Shown piece after piece: positions 23,203 through 27,428 of a stretch of DNA of 27,428 nucleotides (position 1 is the stretch's first letter; every line of letters begins with the position of its first letter). The position numbers and the translations under genes were made by a program. The stretch is from CAZEVY01 sp964515555 (GTDB lineage: Bacteria > Acidobacteriota > Terriglobia > Bryobacterales > Bryobacteraceae): the NCBI GenBank assembly GCA_964515555.1, contig CAZEVY010000073.1:1-27428 (forward strand), given 5' to 3'. The notes under the pieces were generated by a model, which was given only the letters and a program-made list of their open reading frames with translations, ran no database searches and was not told the DNA's origin.

Positions 23203-24432
23203 ATGATTCCCCGGATCGCCGCCGCCGTGCTCCTATGCGCGCTGCCGCTCGCCGCCCAGGAGCGCCGCGTCGTCTTTCCGCCGGGCGCCAAGCCCGTCGG
23301 ACCCTACAGTCCCGGCATCCTCGCCGGCGATTTCCTGTACGTCTCCGGCCAGGGCGCGCGCGACTCGAGCAATCAGTTCGCGCCGGCGCCGGAGGGCCAG
23401 GTCCGGCAGACGCTCGAGAACGTCCGCACGATCGTCGAAGCCGCCGGGTTGACGATGGATCACATCGTCTACGCGCAGGTCTACCTGCATCCCTCGGTCG
23501 GCTACGACGCGATGAACGCCGTCTGGGCGAAGTATTTCCCGAAGAACAAGCCCGCCCGCGCCACCCTCGGCGTCCACCGCATGCCCACCGAGACCCCCGT
23601 CGAGATCACCGTGGTCGCCGTGCGCGACCTTTCCCGCAAGAAGCCCGTCAACCCGAAAGGCTGGGACGAGACCCTTCCCATCTCGGCCGGCGTGATGGCC
23701 GGCGAGCGGCTCTACCTGTCCGGGCTGCTGGGCCGCGATCCCGCCACCCGCGCCATCCCCGCCGAGCCCGCCGAGCCCGCCGATCAGGTGACGCTGGCGC
23801 TCGATCGCATCGGCGACGTGCTGAAGGCCGCCGGGCTCGACTTCCGCCACCTGGTCTTCGTCAATCCCTACCTCACCGAAAAAATGCCGATGAACGTCAT
23901 GAATCAGCTCTACGCCAAGCGCTTCGAGCATGGCAACACGCCCGCGCGCGCCACCATTCGCGTCAACCACCTGCCCAACGGCGCCAACATCGAGTTCACC
24001 GGCGTCGCCATCGCCGACCTCACCAAACGCCGCGCCGTACGCCCGAAGAACATGGCGCCCAGCGCCACGGCCAGCCCCTGCGTCTGGGCCGGCGACACCT
24101 ATTACTGCTCGGCGAAATCGGGCTTCATCCCCGGCCCCAACGGCGGCATCTACGCCGACAACGTCGAGGATCAGGTCCGCCAGACCTTGCGCAACCTGCT
24201 CGACGGCCTGGAGGAGGCCGGCCTCGACTTCTCGAACGTCGTCGCCTCCAACGTGTATGTGGATAATCTGGACGAATTCTCGAAAATGAACGGCGTTTAC
24301 GGAAAATACTTCCCCGCGAACGCTCCGCCCACGCGCACGACGGTCGCGCCCGTCCCGCCCGTCGAGCGTCGCCGCGCCGCGGACGGGCGCTTTCCCAAGC
24401 TGGAAGAGATTTCGGTGATCGCCGTGCGCTAG
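23203..24432 (+). CDS. Exported protein with three tandem RidA (YjgF/YER057c) domains
   Basis: The 409-residue protein begins with a signal peptide (MIPRIAAAVLLCALPLAAQ, cleavage near residue 18). Three RidA-type domains follow at about 28-143, 150-272 and 280-409. Each repeats a family pattern of PYSPG or equivalent, LYVSG, QV..TL.N, ARATL.V and a final E(I/F).V.AV strand. The arginine of the PARAT element and the glutamate of the last strand, which contact the imine/enamine substrate in RidA, are present in domains 1 and 2; domain 3 has TRTTV and EEIS. Cytoplasmic RidA deaminates reactive 2-aminoacrylate. A secreted triple-domain version must have another role, perhaps ligand binding. The start is supported by TAGAAT six bases upstream. 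Confidence 0.86.
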   Translation: MIPRIAAAVLLCALPLAAQERRVVFPPGAKPVGPYSPGILAGDFLYVSGQGARDSSNQFAPAPEGQVRQTLENVRTIVEAAGLTMDHIVYAQVYLHPSVGYDAMNAVWAKYFPKNKPARATLGVHRMPTETPVEITVVAVRDLSRKKPVNPKGWDETLPISAGVMAGERLYLSGLLGRDPATRAIPAEPAEPADQVTLALDRIGDVLKAAGLDFRHLVFVNPYLTEKMPMNVMNQLYAKRFEHGNTPARATIRVNHLPNGANIEFTGVAIADLTKRRAVRPKNMAPSATASPCVWAGDTYYCSAKSGFIPGPNGGIYADNVEDQVRQTLRNLLDGLEEAGLDFSNVVASNVYVDNLDEFSKMNGVYGKYFPANAPPTRTTVAPVPPVERRRAADGRFPKLEEISVIAVR

Positions 24433-24434
24433 CA

Positions 24435-24456
24435 GAGCCGCGACCGGAGGGAGCGG
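24435..24456 (+). repeat. REP-like hairpin repeat, copy 4
   Basis: GAGCCGCGACC-GG-AGGGAGCGG with a GGA loop, beginning 2 bp after the stop of the RidA-like gene. Copy 5 follows in the same orientation 59 bp further on. Confidence 0.88.
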
Positions 24457-24488
24457 TCCGGACTTCGCCTCGACCTCGACGCAACCCG

Positions 24489-25586
24489 TTACAGAGCCGC
24501 GACCGTCAGGGAGCGGTTGTTTTTTGGCACGGGCGCGCTCAGCCCCAGCACGCCGCGAAGCGCCGGATCGTGCCGCACGCGCCAGATGCGGCTGTCCAGG
24601 TAGTAGTGCGTCATGCCGAACCCGCAGAAGAATCCGAACGCCAGGTCCGACGCCTTGCCCAGGTGGAAACCCGGCACCCGGTAGAGCAGGCTGAACGCCA
24701 GCGCCGCCGCCGCGTAGGCGAGCACGCTGCGCGCCACCGCCGGGGGAATCCGTCCGTGGCTTCGCTCGCTGCCCTCGGCCCCGTAGCGGTTGCGGTTATG
24801 AAACCAGATCAGCGCGTGATATTGAATGTTGTGCACGATCGTCACCGTCGGCACCGCCGCGTACACGCTCATCCACGCGAAGGCCATCCAGTGCAGCGGC
24901 GCCACTCCCGCCAGCAGCAGCAGCTTGGGCGCGTTCAGCGGCCGACGCGCCCGCCATCGCCGCGCCTGCGCCCCCAGCCACAGTAGGACGACCGCCGCCA
25001 GCGCCGTCCACATCAGCGGCTCGCACCACGGGGCCGCCGACTCCAGCGCGAACCGCCGCGGCATTCCCAGCTCCTGGGGCGAGTGCACAAAGTAGCGGTG
25101 AAACGGCGGCGTGGCGAGCATCGCCGCCAGGAACGCCGCGTCGAGCCGGTTGTCGCGCGCGTCCAGGTCGGCGTTCTTCACCTTGTAGAGCATCACGAAG
25201 CCCCAGTGCTGCCGCACCACGTGAAAGTACGCCCAGGCGCCGACCAGCACCGCCAGCGGGAGCTTCCAGCCCATCAGCACCATCGCCGGCCCCAGTGAAA
25301 AGAAAAACACCAGGCTGCCGATCAGTAGCCGCCGCCGCGAGGCGCGCTCCGCGGCGTCGAAGTAGGTGCGCGACGCCGTCCCGAATATGTGCGTGCCGTC
25401 GAAGCCCACCGACCAGAACCACCACAGCGTCGATGCCGGGACCTGGAGCGCCGTGAATAACACCAGGTAGAGGTAGCCCGCCAGCGCGCTGCCGATCACC
25501 AGCGCCAGGTCGACGCCGCGCCCCACGATCCAGCGCGCCTCGAATCGCGGCGCCGCGGCCGGCGCGATCAGCGTGGCGGTTGCCAA
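24489..25586 (-). CDS. His-rich multi-pass membrane protein of unknown function
   Basis: The 365-residue protein has about seven or eight hydrophobic segments (for example VDLALVIGSALAGYLYLVL and LLIGSLVFFFSLGPAMVL). I do not recognise a named family with confidence. Histidines cluster in motif-like patches near the membrane: GTHIFGT, FHVVRQHWGF, HNIQYHALIWFHNRNRY and HYYLDSRIWRVRHDP. Such spacing recalls membrane enzymes that bind iron or other metals, but this is inference. The last codons (RSLTVAAL and the stop) come from hairpin repeat copy 5, so the natural C-terminus appears to have been replaced. The start is TTG at 25586, supported by TACACT six bases upstream; no other start is better. 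Confidence 0.78.
   Translation of the reverse strand: MATATLIAPAAAPRFEARWIVGRGVDLALVIGSALAGYLYLVLFTALQVPASTLWWFWSVGFDGTHIFGTASRTYFDAAERASRRRLLIGSLVFFFSLGPAMVLMGWKLPLAVLVGAWAYFHVVRQHWGFVMLYKVKNADLDARDNRLDAAFLAAMLATPPFHRYFVHSPQELGMPRRFALESAAPWCEPLMWTALAAVVLLWLGAQARRWRARRPLNAPKLLLLAGVAPLHWMAFAWMSVYAAVPTVTIVHNIQYHALIWFHNRNRYGAEGSERSHGRIPPAVARSVLAYAAAALAFSLLYRVPGFHLGKASDLAFGFFCGFGMTHYYLDSRIWRVRHDPALRGVLGLSAPVPKNNRSLTVAAL
24494..24516 (+). repeat. REP-like hairpin repeat, copy 5, at the end of a gene
   Basis: GAGCCGCGACC-GTC-AGGGAGCGG, identical to copy 2. It overlaps the 3' end of the minus-strand membrane-protein gene and encodes its last residues, RSLTVAAL. Confidence 0.9.
24497..24525 (+). terminator. 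Possible intrinsic terminator made from the repeat hairpin
   Basis: On the plus strand the hairpin of repeat copy 5 (CCGC-GA-CC, GTCA loop, GG-GA-GCGG) is followed directly by TTGTTTTTT. This has the form of a rho-independent terminator for the RidA-like gene that ends at 24432. Confidence 0.55.
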
Positions 25587-25592
25587 GCGATC

Positions 25593-25598
25593 AGTGTA
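25593..25598 (-). promoter_or_regulatory. -10-like box for the membrane-protein gene
   Basis: TACACT on the minus strand, then six bases (GATCGC), then the TTG start at 25586. The spacing supports TTG as the true start. Confidence 0.42.
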
Positions 25599-25644
25599 CC
25601 GCGCCCTCGCGGCGCATCCTCCCGGCGGCGCCCGCCGCCGGTGC

Positions 25645-25650
25645 TATCCT
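25645..25650 (+). promoter_or_regulatory. -10-like box for the SDR gene
   Basis: TATCCT, then seven bases (GCTCGCT), then the ATG at 25658. There is no Shine-Dalgarno. The hexamer is the same as that before the thioesterase gene. Confidence 0.48.
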
Positions 25651-25657
25651 GCTCGCT

Positions 25658-26464
25658 ATGCCGGAAACCTTCCGCGACCAGATCTTCGCCGGCCGCACCG
25701 CCTTCTTCACCGGCGGCACCAGCGGCATCGGCCTCCGCATCGCCGAGCGCTTCGCCGGCCAGGGCGCCCGCGTGGCGCTCTTCGGCCGCAACCGGGAGAA
25801 ACTCGACCTCGCCGTCCGCTGCGTCCACACCGTCGGCCCCGATTCCATCGGATTCCAGGGCGACGTGCGCGACTACGACGCCATCGCCCGCGCCCTGGCC
25901 CAAACCCGCGAATCCTGGGGACCCGTCGATATCCTGGTCTGCGGCGCCGCCGGCAATTTCCCCGCCCCCGTCACCGGCATGTCGGCCAACGGCTTCAAGG
26001 CCGTCATCGATATCGACCTGCTCGGCACCTTCAACGCCTGCCGCGCCGCCTACGAGCACCTGCGCAAACCCGGCGCTTCCATCATTAGTATCTCCGCCAA
26101 CCACGCCACGCAGCCCTACGCGCTCCAGTCGCACGTGTGCGCCGCCAAGGCCGGCGTCGACCTGCTCACCCGCACCATCGCCCTCGAATGGGGACCCGAC
26201 GGCGTCCGCGCCAATTGCATCACTCCCGGACCCATCGACGACACCGAGGGCATGCGCCGCCTCGCTCCCAGCGAGGAGATCCGACAGCGCGTCGTCCGCG
26301 GCGTGCCGCTCGGCCGCATGGGTTCCAAGGACGATATCGCCGACCTGGCCATCTTCCTCGCCAGCGACGCCGCGTCATATATTACCGGCGCCGTGTTCCA
26401 TTGCGACGGCGGACAGTCGGCCGCCGGCCCGCGCAGCCTGCCGCTCGAGGCGTTGCGTCGGTAA
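25658..26464 (+). CDS. SDR oxidoreductase, 2,4-dienoyl-CoA reductase-like
   Basis: The 268-residue protein is a classical-length SDR with the nucleotide loop TGGTSGIG (18-25) and GRN at 43-45. The active site is of the 2,4-dienoyl-CoA reductase type rather than YxxxK: GAAGNFPAPV (96-105), DIDLLGTFNACR, and LQSHVCAAKAGVD with K164, close to the LQVHAGSAKAAVD pattern of peroxisomal reductases. Such enzymes reduce 2,4-dienoyl-CoA with NADPH so that unsaturated fatty acids can be degraded. ITPGPIDDTEGMRRL is also typical of the group. I use the ATG at 25658 because TATCCT lies seven bases upstream and family members start there; the frame upstream is open to 25580 but unsupported. It converges on the methyltransferase gene with 8 bp between the stops. 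Confidence 0.88.
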   Translation: MPETFRDQIFAGRTAFFTGGTSGIGLRIAERFAGQGARVALFGRNREKLDLAVRCVHTVGPDSIGFQGDVRDYDAIARALAQTRESWGPVDILVCGAAGNFPAPVTGMSANGFKAVIDIDLLGTFNACRAAYEHLRKPGASIISISANHATQPYALQSHVCAAKAGVDLLTRTIALEWGPDGVRANCITPGPIDDTEGMRRLAPSEEIRQRVVRGVPLGRMGSKDDIADLAIFLASDAASYITGAVFHCDGGQSAAGPRSLPLEALRR

Positions 26465-26472
26465 GCGCCGCC

Positions 26473-27159
26473 CTACCGCCCCTTCACCATCGGCACGAAC
26501 CGCACGCCGAACACGGTTCTTCGTTTCAGCTTTCCGGCCGCGTCCTTGTCGATCACGATCAACTCCTGGTCGTCGGCGTAGCGCCCCACCGGCGCCACCA
26601 GCTTGCCGCCCGCCTTCAGTTGGTCGGTGAGCGCGCGCGGCACCTCCGGCGGCGCCGCCGTCAGCAGGATGCGGTCGAAGGGCGCCCGCTCCGGCCAGCC
26701 CTGGTAGCCGTCTCCCCATCGCACCTCGACGTTCTTGTGCCCGAGCCTCTTCAGCAGCTCGCGCGCCGGCTTCGCCAGCTCCTCGACAATCTCGATGGTG
26801 TAGAGCTTCGCCACCAGCGGCGCCAGCACCGCCGCCTGGTAACCGGACCCCGTGCCGATCTCCAGCGCCTTGTGATGCGGGGCGGCCTCGAGCAGCTCGG
26901 TCATCGCCGCGACGATGTAGGGTTGCGAGATGGTCTGCCCGAAGCCGATCGGCAGCGGCGAATCGTCGTAGGCCCGGTCGCGCAGCACTTCGGGGACGAA
27001 CAGGTGCCGCGGCGTGGCCCGCATCGCCTTGAGAACCGCGCGATCGCGGACGTCGCGGCTCTCGATCTGCTCGCGTACCATGCTCTCCCTGCGCGCGGCG
27101 AACGGATCCTGCGCCACCACCAGCGCGACCGGCCAGAAGAATGCGTGCGCCCGGCGCAT
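26473..27159 (-). CDS. pcm: Protein-L-isoaspartate O-methyltransferase, probably exported
   Basis: PCMT enzymes use S-adenosylmethionine to methylate isoaspartyl residues in damaged proteins and start their repair. This 228-residue form has the family motifs MVREQI, DSPLPIGFGQTISQPYIVA, the SAM loop LEIGTGSGYQAAVLA, and FDRILLTAAPPEVP. The segment MRRAHAFFWPVALVVAQ looks like a short signal peptide, suggesting that the enzyme acts in the periplasm, unlike E. coli Pcm. I chose the ATG at 27159 because it gives the signal peptide and has GGAAAG just upstream; the frame stays open to 27243 but that extension is Arg/Gly-rich and lacks family similarity. A TATTCT box lies at 27175-27180. Confidence 0.88.
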   Translation of the reverse strand: MRRAHAFFWPVALVVAQDPFAARRESMVREQIESRDVRDRAVLKAMRATPRHLFVPEVLRDRAYDDSPLPIGFGQTISQPYIVAAMTELLEAAPHHKALEIGTGSGYQAAVLAPLVAKLYTIEIVEELAKPARELLKRLGHKNVEVRWGDGYQGWPERAPFDRILLTAAPPEVPRALTDQLKAGGKLVAPVGRYADDQELIVIDKDAAGKLKRRTVFGVRFVPMVKGR

Positions 27160-27277
27160 GCGCTTTCCGGTCTCAGAATAGCAGAGCGGTTCCCCGTGCC
27201 ACCCGGCTCCCGGCCATCCGCGGCGAACGGATCTAATAGCCACAATGATCCCGGATAATATTGCAACGCCTTGCCTA

Positions 27278-27307
27278 TCTGCGTTTATCTGCGTTCATCT
27301 GCGGCCA
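27278..27307 (+). repeat. Tandem decamer repeat, three units
   Basis: ATCTGCGTTT, ATCTGCGTTC and ATCTGCGGCC follow each other without a gap, and a further ATCTGCGGC lies at 27338-27346. The 202-bp gap between the methyltransferase start and the antitoxin start holds these repeats and little else recognisable. Confidence 0.8.
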
Positions 27308-27344
27308 ATCATTCTTCTGCTCGGCCTCCATAATGCATCTGCGG

Positions 27345-27353
27345 CATAATAAT
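27345..27353 (+). promoter_or_regulatory. -10-like region for the partial antitoxin gene
   Basis: CATAATAAT ends eight bases before the ATG at 27362. The best hexamer is AATAAT at 27348-27353. The leader would be very short and has no Shine-Dalgarno. Confidence 0.4.
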
Positions 27354-27361
27354 CCCGACAC

Positions 27362-27428
27362 ATGAAAACTCCGAGGTTCAAACACGAGGGAGACGAAAGG
27401 AAGTTCTGGGCCTCGGCCGATTCGACCG
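27362..27428 (+). CDS. CopG-family antitoxin, N-terminal fragment
   Basis: Only the first 22 codons are present; the frame is open at the window edge. The peptide MKTPRFKHEGDERKFWASAD followed by ST matches the opening of CopG-type (PF12441) antitoxins, which typically begin with a basic stretch, then an E.R.FW element and a D-S/T pair. Such proteins are ribbon-helix-helix repressors that neutralise BrnT- or RelE-like toxins. A toxin gene would be expected just before or after it; none lies before it in this window. The assignment rests on a short fragment. Confidence 0.6.
   Translation, partial: MKTPRFKHEGDERKFWASADST

Noticed and set aside
25580..25657. N-terminal extension of the SDR (26 extra residues from 25580)
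   Set aside because: The extension overlaps the divergent gene's promoter, has no family similarity, and the TATCCT-N7-ATG at 25658 gives a better start.

Overview
The window is a contiguous piece of high-GC bacterial chromosome, most likely from an acidobacterium of the Solibacter/Bryobacter type. Three things point there: a Ser/Thr kinase with a TolB-like propeller sensor, an Hfq of the divergent kind I associate with that phylum, and a short hairpin repeat that encodes peptides such as PLPDGRGSV or RSLTVAAL where it lies in genes, which I recall as common in Solibacter-type genomes. I see no rRNA, tRNA, CRISPR array, transposase or integrase.

Layout. 1-1185 (+): the end of an inositol-phosphate synthase and a coupled NAD-dependent epimerase. 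1226-3289 (-): RNase R. 3304-5839 (+): an adenosine-specific kinase, an atypical epimerase-like protein and a DHDPS-family aldolase, tightly spaced. 5870-6866: a lower-GC accessory patch with a HicB antitoxin (-) and, on the other strand, an unknown 127-aa protein followed by a HicA toxin. 6937-10513 (-): a two-gene membrane module, an eight-TM Cache-like sensor without an output domain and a small winged-helix-like membrane protein. 10636-11112 (+): an acyl-CoA thioesterase. 11126-11425 (-): an Hfq-like protein.

22424 down to 11535 (-) is one long collinear run of eleven genes: Trm112-like protein, GT9 glycosyltransferase, MsbA-type ABC exporter, YicC endoribonuclease, guanylate kinase, RNA polymerase omega, CoaBC, family-4 uracil-DNA glycosylase, DNA polymerase III delta-prime, a yeast-type cytosine deaminase and the sensor kinase. 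Six junctions overlap, mostly as ATGA, so the run links lipid/LPS export, nucleotide and CoA synthesis, transcription, DNA repair and replication in one probable transcription unit. Further right come KDPG aldolase (-), an exported three-domain RidA protein (+), a His-rich membrane protein (-), a 2,4-dienoyl-CoA-reductase-like SDR (+), an exported isoaspartyl methyltransferase (-), and the first codons of a CopG-type antitoxin (+) next to a decamer repeat.

Two genome-wide signals stand out. First, genes that begin a transcription unit repeatedly carry a TAnnnT -10-like hexamer exactly 6-7 nt before the start codon and no Shine-Dalgarno, whereas several operon-internal genes do have a Shine-Dalgarno; this suggests leaderless transcripts. 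Second, five copies of a 22-23-bp hairpin repeat with a conserved tandem G-A mismatch and a variable loop are scattered here. One lies inside the uracil-DNA glycosylase gene and one forms the end of a membrane-protein gene while also looking like a terminator for the opposite gene.
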